Assembly: GCA_020060215.1 (NCBI GenBank) | Contig: JAGVAP010000105.1 | Coordinates: 1-35,311 of the forward strand | Source of the DNA: Deltaproteobacteria bacterium | GTDB lineage: Bacteria; Desulfobacterota; DSM-4660; Desulfatiglandales; HGW-15 | Direction: 5' to 3' | DNA length: 35,311 bases | Part shown: positions 7,594 to 16,089 of the stretch, in pieces | How the letters are laid out: every line of letters starts with the position of its first letter | Position numbering within the stretch: the first letter of the stretch is position 1 | Notes under the pieces: model-generated | What the model was told of the DNA's origin: nothing | Database searches by the model: none | What the model saw: only the letters and a program-made list of their open reading frames with translations | Translations under genes and position numbers: made by a program

Positions 7594-8475
7594 ATGGTGG
7601 ATTTCTTCGTCAGCTACAATAAGAATGATCGGCTTTGGGCAAACGGTATCGCGGAATGGCTGAAGCAAGCCGGCTATTCTTGCGTGAGCCAAGAGGCGGA
7701 TTTTCAGGCTGGTTCAAATTTCGTCCTGGAGATGGACAAGGCGACGAGAGCGGCACAAAGAACCATCTCGATCTTATCTCCCGATTACCTCGATGCGCTT
7801 TACACCCACCCCGAGTGGGCTGCTGCATTTGCACGGGACCCCAAGGGAGAAAAACGGTTGCTCATACCGGTTCGGGTCAGGGACTGCACCCTCTCGGGGC
7901 TGCTCGCACAAATCGTCTTCATCGATCTTGTCGGACTGAACGTGGAAGATGCGCGCCAGGTGCTCCTGGACAAGATCAGGGGTACCGGTGATAGAGGTGC
8001 TGCAGAACCGGTGGAAGGACGCTCATCGGAGACAGGTGGTAAGAAGCGCCGGCCGTCCCGACCATCGCGGAACACAACCAAAATGATTCATCTCGAAGAC
8101 AGCATCAATAACGGAATTATTGCCAATTCGCTCAATATCGGACCTCGGCGAAAATCCACCATAAAGCTGGCCCCGCCCTCCGGTACGATAGCGGCCGACC
8201 GCGACAGGAGAAACTACGTCAAGTATCTGATCGACCGATACAACGAATTCAAGAAGGCGGACACTACCGTTGACCGTTTCAAATACGCCGTGATTTACGA
8301 TGCGATAAAGCGAAGGTACAAATGCAAGTGGGACTTCCTTCCTCTGGAGAAATTCGAGGACTTGGCCCTCTATCTCCAGCAGAGAATTGACGGCACGATT
8401 TTGGGCAAGGTGAGGAAAAGCGGTGGACACCGAAATTATTCCGCCTTCTCGGACTTCCTGAATGGAGCGAAATAG
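7594..8475 (+). CDS. TIR-domain protein with C-terminal helical domain
   Basis: A 293-residue protein with a GGGAGG ribosome binding site. Residues 1-130 are a TIR domain: DFFVSYNKNDRLWANGIAEWL, a BB-loop-like stretch, TISILSPDYLDALYTHPEW with the putative catalytic Glu74, and the IVFIDLVGL strand. Bacterial TIR domains commonly cleave NAD+ or make cyclic ADP-ribose products during anti-phage responses. A basic linker (145-165) leads to NNGIIANSLNIG (172-183), a short polar repeat-like strand seen before sensor or oligomerisation modules. A compact helical C-terminal domain follows (about 205-270, RNYVKYLIDRYNEFKK and KWDFLPLEKFEDLALYLQQ) resembling the small ORF6C-like domains of phage-related proteins. 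It lies 54 bases after the nuclease gene. I infer an abortive-infection effector; the trigger is unknown. Confidence 0.82.
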   Translation: MVDFFVSYNKNDRLWANGIAEWLKQAGYSCVSQEADFQAGSNFVLEMDKATRAAQRTISILSPDYLDALYTHPEWAAAFARDPKGEKRLLIPVRVRDCTLSGLLAQIVFIDLVGLNVEDARQVLLDKIRGTGDRGAAEPVEGRSSETGGKKRRPSRPSRNTTKMIHLEDSINNGIIANSLNIGPRRKSTIKLAPPSGTIAADRDRRNYVKYLIDRYNEFKKADTTVDRFKYAVIYDAIKRRYKCKWDFLPLEKFEDLALYLQQRIDGTILGKVRKSGGHRNYSAFSDFLNGAK

Positions 8476-8864
8476 GCTCGCTCGGGAGGGATGAAGGAGC
8501 CTTCCGGTACGACAGCATCGGCGTGAACAAGGGCGCCTACCGCCACGACGCACCTCGGCCCCACCTCGGCCCCTTGGAGAACGGTTGCGCCAGTGGCTAC
8601 GTACACGGACTGGGCCAAGGTGCAACCCAGCACGGTTGCATGGGGTCCGATGAATGCATGATCGGCGATCAGCACGGGATGTGGGGTGATTCCCAGGGCT
8701 GTAGCCCTGATCACGGCGTTCTCGCACACGACGACGCCGTCCCCGATCCGAACTATGGAAGCCTCGGAATTCAGGGCGGCGCCATACACGACCCGAGACC
8801 GCGCGCCAACCTCCACATTGCCTACGAGAACGGCGGTCGGGGCAATACAGGCTGATTCGTTCAC
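8436..8864 (-). CDS. Left-handed beta-helix protein, gamma-carbonic-anhydrase-like
   Basis: A 142-residue hexapeptide-repeat protein starting at GTG 8864; the frame is closed upstream by a stop 11 codons before it. Repeats such as VLVGNVEVGARSRV, IGDGVVVCENAVI and YVATGATVLQGAEVG build a left-handed beta helix. His residues in PHPVLIADHAFIGPHA sit where gamma-class carbonic anhydrases hold zinc, so carbonic anhydrase activity is possible, though acyltransferase relatives share the fold. The protein is shorter than the usual 170-200 residues and stops soon after VPEGSFIPPERA, where the terminal helix normally follows. The last 40 bases overlap the 3' end of the TIR gene on the opposite strand, which fits truncation when the defence cassette arrived. 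Confidence 0.72.
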   Translation of the reverse strand: MNESACIAPTAVLVGNVEVGARSRVVYGAALNSEASIVRIGDGVVVCENAVIRATALGITPHPVLIADHAFIGPHATVLGCTLAQSVYVATGATVLQGAEVGPRCVVAVGALVHADAVVPEGSFIPPERAYFAPFRKSEKAE

Positions 8865-8913
8865 GCGCGGCTCGTTTCCCCGATGCGATACATCACCTGT
8901 CCCTGCTACCTGA

Positions 8914-8943
8914 TTGACAGGTTGCTTGGATATCGGGTATCAA
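8914..8943 (+). promoter_or_regulatory. Predicted promoter of the 47-residue gene
   Basis: A perfect TTGACA (8914-8919) is followed after 18 bases by TATCAA (8938-8943). The predicted start falls at about 8950, directly at ATG 8951, so the transcript would be leaderless. CCTGTC (8897-8902) and GACAGG (8916-8921) form an inverted repeat overlapping the -35, a possible operator. Confidence 0.45.
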
Positions 8944-8950
8944 TCCCTCC

Positions 8951-9094
8951 ATGACAAAGGACAGACTGATCGAAACCATCAAGAAAATCCTCAATACGGA
9001 TCTCGATTTCAGCTACCTAACGAAGCTCACCGAGAAGGAGCTTGAGACCCTTGTTGCGTGCATACGGGACAGGGTGGATAGGGCTGCAAAGTAG
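8951..9094 (+). CDS. 47-residue conserved-looking small protein
   Basis: An ATG frame of 48 codons encodes a charged, probably all-helical peptide beginning MTKDRLIETIKKILNTD and ending in TLVACIRDRVDRAAK. Length, composition and the predicted promoter just upstream support a real gene. It has no Shine-Dalgarno and may be translated from a leaderless transcript. I recognise no domain. It could be a small regulator or a DNA- or protein-binding helical hairpin, but nothing in the sequence decides this. Confidence 0.5.
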   Translation: MTKDRLIETIKKILNTDLDFSYLTKLTEKELETLVACIRDRVDRAAK

Positions 9095-9355
9095 CTTGAG
9101 AAGAATGTCCCAAAGAGCTTCGCAGAGCCACAAGAGCTGGGCGGAAGGATCTCCCGAGCTCTGCCCAGCCTCCATTACCCCTCAGATCAACCAGGTCAAA
9201 AGTTCGGTGGTGGATTTGGAATCTCGGACCCCTATTGACAACCCACCCTTACAAATTCTAGCCATTAACCATTGATATGATATAAGATCACCCAATCTCG
9301 ATTAACGGGTCGACACATGGGTGTTCACGGAAGGCTCTTTCTCCTCCTTCTTATC
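9095..9355 (+). other. Intergenic stretch without a gene
   Basis: No convincing reading frame. GCTGGGC near 9137 and GCCCAGC near 9165 give a 7-bp inverted repeat that could end the upstream small transcript; no T-run follows. The right half is AT-rich with TATGAT-like elements, but no paired -35 box is convincing. Confidence 0.4.
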
Positions 9356-9529
9356 GTGAGCCAATTCGAAGGGACAGGCGTTGGGCTTGCCATTATCCAC
9401 CGTCTCGTCACCTGCCACGGCGGACGGGTGTGGGCGGAAGGCAGGCTAGGTGGAGGAGCGACCTTTTTCTTCACCCTGAAGGGGAAGGAAGGGAATCAAC
9501 AGGGTCGCCTATTGGCCAAGACCCGGTAA
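9356..9529 (+). pseudogene. Histidine kinase C-terminal remnant (ATPase G2 region)
   Basis: Only the end of a histidine kinase ATP-binding domain survives: [20 protein letters not shown] (G2 box and following helix), then [17 protein letters not shown], the final strands of the fold. The N, G1 and F boxes and the whole dimerisation and sensor parts are missing, and the sequence upstream of about 9356 has no kinase similarity. The frame is open from a GTG and an ATG upstream (9317), but the resulting 70-residue product could not bind ATP. It probably once belonged with the response regulator gene that begins 138 bases later, as kinase-regulator pairs of this type are often adjacent. Confidence 0.8.
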
Positions 9530-9667
9530 AAACCGGCCTCGGCAACCATCCTGAGGAGGTTGTCGAATCAAGATAAGGCCTTCCCGATTGCTTTCTCTTC
9601 ACAGACCGGTTATCTTTTACTCTCTTGGCTTCTCTCCTTATGAACTTAACGGGCAAAGAGGTGGCAT

Positions 9668-10144
9668 ATGGAAAACGCATCCGACTTCTCTCAGCCCATG
9701 GTCTTCTTCGCCGAAGATGACGACGACTTCCTCTACATCGTACGGCACGCTCTTGACCAAATCCGATCTGGCGAGATAGTCAAACCCGTTGGAAGCTTCG
9801 GGGAACTGATGAAATGCCTGGGATCTGGAGAGTATCCTCATCTCATTATACTCGACCTCAATACTTCCCCAAATGACTGGCGTGGAGCCCTCCGAAATCT
9901 CAGAGGGGACAAGCGCTGCAAGAACATACCTATTGTGATCCTTTCAGCCTTTATCGAGCAGGATGACATTGATCTCTGTGAAAGCTACGGTTGCGCGTGT
10001 ATCCGGAAACCGGAGAGCTTCGAGGGTTGGAAGACCTGCCTGGAAGAGATCATCCGGACGAACTTCACATTAGGCGTAAGTGAACGAAATTTAATGAGTT
10101 ACCCCCCCCCCCTAGTAAATGAATTTGTATTCTTTCCTGGTTGA
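9668..10144 (+). CDS. Single-domain response regulator (CheY/Rcp1-like)
   Basis: A 158-residue receiver protein. The acidic pocket is E16-D17-D18, the phosphoacceptor is Asp63 in LIILDLNTS, the switch Ser is S93 (IVILSAF) and the conserved Lys is K114 (IRKPES). There is no output domain, as in phytochrome-partner Rcp1 regulators that act through protein contacts. After residue 133 the tail is atypical, and the frame passes through an 11-C tract (10102-10112) that codes Pro-Pro-Pro near the C-terminus. A change in tract length would alter the last residues, so the real end may differ. Its natural kinase may be the remnant just upstream, leaving this regulator without a partner, or the intact GAF kinase at 31513. 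Confidence 0.88.
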   Translation: MENASDFSQPMVFFAEDDDDFLYIVRHALDQIRSGEIVKPVGSFGELMKCLGSGEYPHLIILDLNTSPNDWRGALRNLRGDKRCKNIPIVILSAFIEQDDIDLCESYGCACIRKPESFEGWKTCLEEIIRTNFTLGVSERNLMSYPPPLVNEFVFFPG

Positions 10145-10244
10145 TTTCCCTGGACCTTTGCTCCGGCATGGGCTTTGGTGAGGGCTCTTCCAACCCCGGG
10201 AACCGTCAGGCATGAGGAGACACGGGGCGGCTGGTATTGCCAAC

Positions 10245-10397
10245 TTAAGATTTGATTCGCTTCACAGGCAATGTGACAATAAAGGTGGACCCTTTGCCCG
10301 GCGTGCTCCTGGCCGTGATCTTTCCTCCGTGGCGCTCCGCGATCTTCTTGCAGATGGCAAGTCCGATGCCTGTCCCCGGATACTCATGCTTTCCGCG
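10245..10397 (-). pseudogene. Second histidine kinase C-terminal remnant
   Basis: On the minus strand [20 protein letters not shown] (F-box end and G2 box) leads into a normal kinase terminus with [13 protein letters not shown]. The match stops abruptly at about 10397, where the plus strand changes into CheB sequence. The fragment closely parallels the C-terminus of the intact kinase at 31513-33441 ([20 protein letters not shown] there), so it is a broken paralogue. It cannot encode a working kinase. Confidence 0.82.
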
Positions 10398-11454
<1,057 letters not shown>

Positions 11455-11563
11455 AGGTCGTATCCTTTCGTGTCTAGGTGTTGTGGCATTGGAGCATTTT
11501 CATAGAATATAGACAGTGTGCCCGGCCTTTCAAGACTGTACCTTTCGCTGGCTTGGTCACCCA

Positions 11564-11920
11564 ATGGTTCAGAAGAATTCAGAAACAAGATCCGGATCGG
11601 TCTCTGAAGGCGGGATTCCTGTTGCCTCCATGGTGGAAAGCATCGTCGGATGCAAGTGGTCGGTGTGCCTGCTTCTTCTTATTGCCGACGGATACAGCCA
11701 CCACCGTGCATCGCTGCGGGGTTGTTCGGGGCGGTCGGCGAAGGTGATGAACAAACGGCTGCGGAAGATGACCCGTTTCGATATCGTGCGACGGACGGTG
11801 TTCGGAAAAAAGCCCCCTTTCGAGGTAGAGTACGTGTTGACCCCCTACGGCCGTTGCTTCATGGTGATCCTTGAGGAGATGCGCCGGCCCCAGGCAGCAA
11901 TGGACAATGGAAGTATTTGA
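11564..11920 (+). CDS. HxlR-type winged-helix transcriptional regulator
   Basis: A 118-residue protein when started at ATG 11564; a start at 11516 would add 16 residues that do not fit the family. Residues about 25-105 show the HxlR/MarR-like winged helix: SMVESIVGCKWSVCLLLLIADG, a recognition-helix region SAKVMNKRLRKMTRF, a wing FGKKPPFEVEYVLTPYGR, and the dimerisation helix FMVILEEMRR. The single Cys in IVGCKWS lies at a position often used for thiol sensing. The region between helices (YSHHRASLRGCSGR) is unusual in sequence but normal in length. No good ribosome binding site is visible. It is divergent from the protoglobin gene and is the likely regulator of it. Confidence 0.75.
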   Translation: MVQKNSETRSGSVSEGGIPVASMVESIVGCKWSVCLLLLIADGYSHHRASLRGCSGRSAKVMNKRLRKMTRFDIVRRTVFGKKPPFEVEYVLTPYGRCFMVILEEMRRPQAAMDNGSI

Positions 11921-11941
11921 AGCCAAGATTCTCGACATTCT

Positions 11942-13390
11942 TTAGGGGCTCAGACTTCCTACAGCCCTTTTGTAAACGGCTTTCCCGATATAATAATCCC
12001 ATTGCGTTTCGACGTGGGTGGCCTCTGCCCGGGCAAGCGCCGTCTGCGCATCAAGGAGCTCTGTGATGGTATCGGCCCCCACCTCATAGCGCGCGCGGGT
12101 CGAGCGCATGCTTTCCTCCGCATCCAAGACCAATACCTTGGCCGCTTCTACCGCTTGATACGTTTCTTCCAGTTTCCAGTAAGCTGCCCATACTTCCTGC
12201 TGTACGTCTTGAATGAGTCGCGCTATCTCAGCCTCTTCTTTCCTTAATTCAGCCTTCTTCCTTCCCAGTTTATGCTTTCTCGAAAACCCGGTGAAAATGG
12301 GGAATTCAACAGAAACTCCGAGAAGCCACTCTTCGTCTTCAGGGAGAAAATCCTCGTCTCGCCACCCGTAGCCTCCATCGGCCCGGAGAGTGGGGCCAAA
12401 GGCGCTCCTTGCCTCACTCACTCCGTGTTCGGCCGCCGCAATCCGATAAAGGGAATGTTTGATGACCGGCCGCGCACGAACGGCCTGCCTGAGTCCATCT
12501 GAGAGTTCCTGGTCAGTGGGGGAAATGATCGCTTCAGGCCGCGGTTCTATTTCCAGCCTCATTTCAACCGGCAGACCCATAGAGGTATTCAGGTTCCCCT
12601 GGGCTATGCGGACCGTACCATTGGTCCTTACCAGCGTAAGCTTCGCATTGGCGACCTCGACCTGTGCCCGAAGCACATCGGCTTTTGCGACCGCGCCTAC
12701 TGCATAGCGGGATTTGACCAGACGGAGATGATCCTCAGTCCTCTCCAGGGTCTTTTCTGCGATAGACCGGGTTTCCTCTGCCGCCACCAAACCAAAAAAG
12801 GCATTGTGGACCTCAAGGGCTATATCCTGGCGAATCCTTGAGGCATCTTCTTCCGCAGCCCCTTGCAGGGCGTTGGCAGCGCGCAGTTGCGCGCGTCGCT
12901 TTCCGCTGTCGAAGAGCGTAAACCGGGCCTCCAGACCTGCACTCCAGTCATCGGTCGGCCCGATTGTGCTCGGGATTCCCGGGCGTAAGAGACCCTCCGG
13001 GAGGAAGGCGTGTTTCTGCCATCTGCCGTAGCCGGTTCTTACACCAATTTCCGGATAGTATGGCGCGCGAGCCTCTCCCACCGATTCCTTTGATATTGCA
13101 ATACCCTCCTGGGCGGCTCGGTTCAGGGGGTTCTTGTCAAGGGCGATTCTGACGCACGTCTCAAGAGTCAGGGGACGGTTTTCGCCCGTTTCACGGACCG
13201 GGCGCTCCTTTCGCTCACCTTTCAATAGTTCTTCTTTTCCAGTTGCGACCGGATGAGCTGCCGGCCCGGTAAGATACTTTTCTATTTTCGGCACATCCGG
13301 TTTCTCCAGCCCGGCACACGCCGAAAGCCCAAACCCCATGAGAGCCAAGACGATTGCCGTTTCTCCAGCCTTGCACAAGCCCTTAAACAT
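11942..13390 (-). CDS. TolC-family outer membrane efflux lipoprotein
   Basis: A 482-residue protein with a GAGGAGG ribosome binding site. It has a lipoprotein signal peptide with lipobox LSAC (Cys25), so it is probably lipid-anchored like NodT-type factors. The two OEP repeats follow: the first from about residue 73 (LTLETCVRIALDKNP, then RFTLFDSGKRRAQL), the second with EFPIFTGFSRKHKLGRKKAE and a long helical hairpin ending RYEVGADTITELLDAQTALARAEA. Such trimers form the outer-membrane and periplasmic channel of tripartite exporters. It is the last gene of the minus-strand cluster that supplies the adaptor, ATPases and permeases, completing the machine. It converges with the HxlR gene, ending only 21 bases from it. 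Confidence 0.93.
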   Translation of the reverse strand: MFKGLCKAGETAIVLALMGFGLSACAGLEKPDVPKIEKYLTGPAAHPVATGKEELLKGERKERPVRETGENRPLTLETCVRIALDKNPLNRAAQEGIAISKESVGEARAPYYPEIGVRTGYGRWQKHAFLPEGLLRPGIPSTIGPTDDWSAGLEARFTLFDSGKRRAQLRAANALQGAAEEDASRIRQDIALEVHNAFFGLVAAEETRSIAEKTLERTEDHLRLVKSRYAVGAVAKADVLRAQVEVANAKLTLVRTNGTVRIAQGNLNTSMGLPVEMRLEIEPRPEAIISPTDQELSDGLRQAVRARPVIKHSLYRIAAAEHGVSEARSAFGPTLRADGGYGWRDEDFLPEDEEWLLGVSVEFPIFTGFSRKHKLGRKKAELRKEEAEIARLIQDVQQEVWAAYWKLEETYQAVEAAKVLVLDAEESMRSTRARYEVGADTITELLDAQTALARAEATHVETQWDYYIGKAVYKRAVGSLSP

Positions 13391-13417
13391 AGCATCCTCC
13401 TCTCGGCATCTCCGTGC

Positions 13418-14017
13418 CTAATCAGCATGGTGAAGTGACTTTCCCGCAGCATCGAGGTGCAATCTCTCCACGTAATGGACGAACTCCACATAGGCCTCCA
13501 CGAACCCCCGGCCCGCATCGATGGTTTCATCGGCATGGTGTTTCCCTTCAACGGCCCTGGTGAAGCGGTCACGGATTCCTTCGGACACTGCCGCTGTTAC
13601 GCTTTTTATAAGTCCATCCACCGAGCCGCTCTCGAGCGCTCTATCTGCGGCTGCAATCGCCGGATCCACCGCTCCGGCCGGCTTCAGGCCTGTATAAGCC
13701 TCTCCCTCTCCGGCCCGGTGAAGCCGAACTAGAGTCTCGAAGAAATACATGTCCGCGACCTCTCTTGCCTCCGGTCCCTTGGCCCGCACTGCCAGGGTCT
13801 TCTGAAAGGCCGCACGGATTTCCTCCTCATGGTCCTTTTTCACCCACTTGAGGACCGGTGTGACATCGCCCTTTTCAAGGGCCTTCTTTGCTGTCATTAC
13901 CACTGGTCCGTCGAGAGCGTCACAGTGGGCAAAAACACCCTGAGGCAGTGCGAACGAAATTGCGCCAAAGACGATGGCTATCATCAAGACGCTTGTAAGA
14001 AATGACCTCGTTCTCAT
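13418..14017 (-). CDS. Secreted DUF6448-family protein
   Basis: A 199-residue protein with a GGGAGG ribosome binding site and a clear Sec signal peptide (MRTRSFLTSVLMIAIVFGAI, cleavage near VFA-HC). The mature protein starts HCDALDGPVVMTAKKALEKG, the hallmark of the DUF6448 family, and is otherwise helical and rich in His, Asp and Glu (KGDVTPVLKWVKKDHEEEI; EFVHYVERLHLDA; LHHAD at the end). The family has no established function. The exposed His-Cys-Asp start and His-rich end suggest metal or haem binding, which is inference. It lies 27 bases upstream of the TolC-like gene and should be cotranscribed with it. Confidence 0.8.
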   Translation of the reverse strand: MRTRSFLTSVLMIAIVFGAISFALPQGVFAHCDALDGPVVMTAKKALEKGDVTPVLKWVKKDHEEEIRAAFQKTLAVRAKGPEAREVADMYFFETLVRLHRAGEGEAYTGLKPAGAVDPAIAAADRALESGSVDGLIKSVTAAVSEGIRDRFTRAVEGKHHADETIDAGRGFVEAYVEFVHYVERLHLDAAGKSLHHAD

Positions 14018-14137
14018 ATGGAACCTCCCTATGTTTTCAAGGATCTTTAATATTAAAGGATTCCATGATGCTCTTCTTTCAGTTCCTCTGTTGGGGGCAT
14101 CGGTTTTGCTCCCTTTGAGGTATTCTCTTTCTTTTCA

Positions 14138-14878
14138 TCAGTAAGACAATTTCTCGACCACGAAGAATCCGGGCAATGTGTCAGCGTTTTCAAACACAAA
14201 CCTTGCCCTCTCATTCCAGTAATCCTGCCACTCCGAGGTTTCTTCCGGGGTAGCCAACCCTTTAGCGACTTTGGTTCCCATCTCTGTACGCTCTGGGGTT
14301 ATAGGTGGCCTTATCTTGTTCAAGTCATATCTTACACCTACCTTGGCCTTGGTGTCAGTCCGCTCGAATATCCATATCATTCTTGGTGGCGGGGTCCCTG
14401 CAGGGTTTTCAGTATAGGCCATCAAGTTTCGCCTGTTATATGCATGGCCGAACTCGGCTCCGGGAAATCCGGTTTTAGGTGCCGCGCCGGTGAGGAAGGT
14501 TATCACTTCTCCAAAAACGCCCACGTACCATTCGTCTTCCGCTCCCGGCATGGTGACCTTTATTTGACCGCGCACAGGGATACTACCAGGGTACAAAGCC
14601 TCCAGGGCTTTCCGGGTAATTGTCCAGGCCCCCGCAACTGCGCCGCAGGAATGGCCGGTCAGTTTGACGGCCTCCCGGTAAGTATAGGCTAAAGGCTGGT
14701 CTGCTTGTCCCAGGAGTTCCAGGAATGGTTCGTTTAAACTGATGGGCGGAACCTTATCGATATGCTCTGCAAACGAGCGGGGCTTCGGTGTTTTCCCCTC
14801 CGCCCAAAGGAGGCTCGGTAGGGCCATCCATGCTAATGCCAAAACCATAGCGAACCTCAGCCCTATATATCTGCACAT
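14138..14878 (-). CDS. Secreted FmdE-like protein
   Basis: A 246-residue protein with an AAGGAGGGGG ribosome binding site and a Sec signal peptide (cleavage near LLWA-EG). The region AYTYREAVKLTGHSCGAVAG resembles the metal-binding start of FmdE-type domains, where a Gly-His-x-Cys motif opens a long helix. It is followed by VRGQIKVTMPGAEDEWYVGV and FGEVITFLTGAA, again in FmdE order. FmdE proteins were first seen in formylmethanofuran dehydrogenase operons, but many are exported or lie elsewhere with unknown roles. The second half (GHAYNRRNLMAYTENPAG) has further His and Asn candidates. It follows the permease genes by 78 bases. The fold call is moderate; a periplasmic metal- or ligand-binding accessory is the most I would claim. 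Confidence 0.6.
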   Translation of the reverse strand: MCRYIGLRFAMVLALAWMALPSLLWAEGKTPKPRSFAEHIDKVPPISLNEPFLELLGQADQPLAYTYREAVKLTGHSCGAVAGAWTITRKALEALYPGSIPVRGQIKVTMPGAEDEWYVGVFGEVITFLTGAAPKTGFPGAEFGHAYNRRNLMAYTENPAGTPPPRMIWIFERTDTKAKVGVRYDLNKIRPPITPERTEMGTKVAKGLATPEETSEWQDYWNERARFVFENADTLPGFFVVEKLSY

Positions 14879-14956
14879 ATGAAACCCCCTCCTTCCTTGA
14901 TTATACTGTCTATCGCCTCAATCCCAGGTCTTCTCTCGGAACACTCCCATCGGGGA

Positions 14957-16087
14957 TCACGCGATGGTCTTTCGGAACCTCCTCGATGCAAGCCACAATG
15001 TAATAAGACCCATCACCGCCAGCGCCGCCATCTGTGGCCAGAGGATGCTCGGCCCCACCCCTTTCAGGAAAATCCCCCGGATGATCACGAGAAAATACCG
15101 GAGAGGATTGAGATAGGTAAGCCACTGGATGATTTGGGGCATGTTGGCGATGGGAAACATGAAGCCCGAGAGGAGCACCCCCGGGAAGTAGAAGAAAAAG
15201 GTGCTCATCATGGCCTGCTGCTGGGTCTGGCTGACGGTGGAGATCAGAAGCCCCGCCCCAAGCGTTGTCATCAGGTAGAGGGCCGTGGCAAAGAACAACA
15301 ACAGGAGATTTCCCCTGATCGGGACCTCGAACCAGAATACGCCGATGACGGTAATCAGGATCACGTCGGCAAAACCGATCAGGGCGAACGGTACGGTCTT
15401 TCCCAGGATGAACTCCCTGGGTGTAATGGGGGTGACCATGATCTGTTCCATGGTGCCGATCTCCTTTTCCCGCACCACGGCCATGCTGGTGAGCATGAGG
15501 GTAATGAGCATGACGATGATGGCAATCACCCCCGGAACGTAGAAATTACGGCTTTCGAGGTTCTCGTTGAACCACGCGCGTGTTTGCATCTCCACCCACC
15601 CGGGCTCTAGTGCCGACCCTTTCAGACGGGTAAACCAGGTGACGAGGATCTTTTTGGAAAATTGCCCGACAATCCTTGCGCTGTAATCCAGAACGATCCC
15701 CGCGGTGTTGGAATCCGTTCCGTCCACAACAACCTGCAGTTGGGCCATGCGGCCTGCCCGGAGGTCTTCGTGAAAGCCTTTGTTCATGCGGAGAACGGCC
15801 TGCGCCTGACCCCGGTCGATAAGCTCCCGGGCCCGGCCGTCGTCGTTGATGTATTCGATGATGTCAAAATATCCCGACTCGGAGAAACGGGCCACGAGCT
15901 CCCGGCTTGCGACACTGTTGTCCTGATCATAGACGGCCGTGGCCACATGTTTTACGTCGGTGGTCACTGCATAGCCGAACACAAGCACCTGAATAATCGG
16001 CATGAGGAAGATGATGCCTTTCATCTTCGGGTCGCGAAAGATCTGGATGAACTCCTTGATGAGCATGTGCTTGATCCGTTCCCACAT
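14957..16087 (-). CDS. ABC-2 type permease, second subunit (YbhR-like)
   Basis: A 376-residue membrane protein. ATG 16087 is chosen because it lies two bases past the preceding stop and gives the normal MWERIKHMLIKEFIQIFRDP start; an upstream ATG at 16144 would lie inside the previous gene. One N-terminal membrane helix (GIIFLMPIIQVLVFGYAVTT) is followed by a large periplasmic domain of about 150 residues (residues 50-165, including VVDGTDSNTAGIVLDYSA) and five C-terminal helices. This is the ABC2_membrane_3 layout. A conserved amphipathic segment, VREKEIGTMEQIMVTPI, couples to the ATPase. With the next gene upstream it forms a heterodimeric pore for drug or other small-molecule export. Confidence 0.93.
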   Translation of the reverse strand: MWERIKHMLIKEFIQIFRDPKMKGIIFLMPIIQVLVFGYAVTTDVKHVATAVYDQDNSVASRELVARFSESGYFDIIEYINDDGRARELIDRGQAQAVLRMNKGFHEDLRAGRMAQLQVVVDGTDSNTAGIVLDYSARIVGQFSKKILVTWFTRLKGSALEPGWVEMQTRAWFNENLESRNFYVPGVIAIIVMLITLMLTSMAVVREKEIGTMEQIMVTPITPREFILGKTVPFALIGFADVILITVIGVFWFEVPIRGNLLLLFFATALYLMTTLGAGLLISTVSQTQQQAMMSTFFFYFPGVLLSGFMFPIANMPQIIQWLTYLNPLRYFLVIIRGIFLKGVGPSILWPQMAALAVMGLITLWLASRRFRKTIA

Positions 16088-16089
16088 GG

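Noticed and set aside
14879..15610. Plus-strand frame opposite the second permease, rich in His, Asp and Gly.
   Set aside because: The composition is the expected mirror of membrane-helix codons; no ribosome binding site or family.
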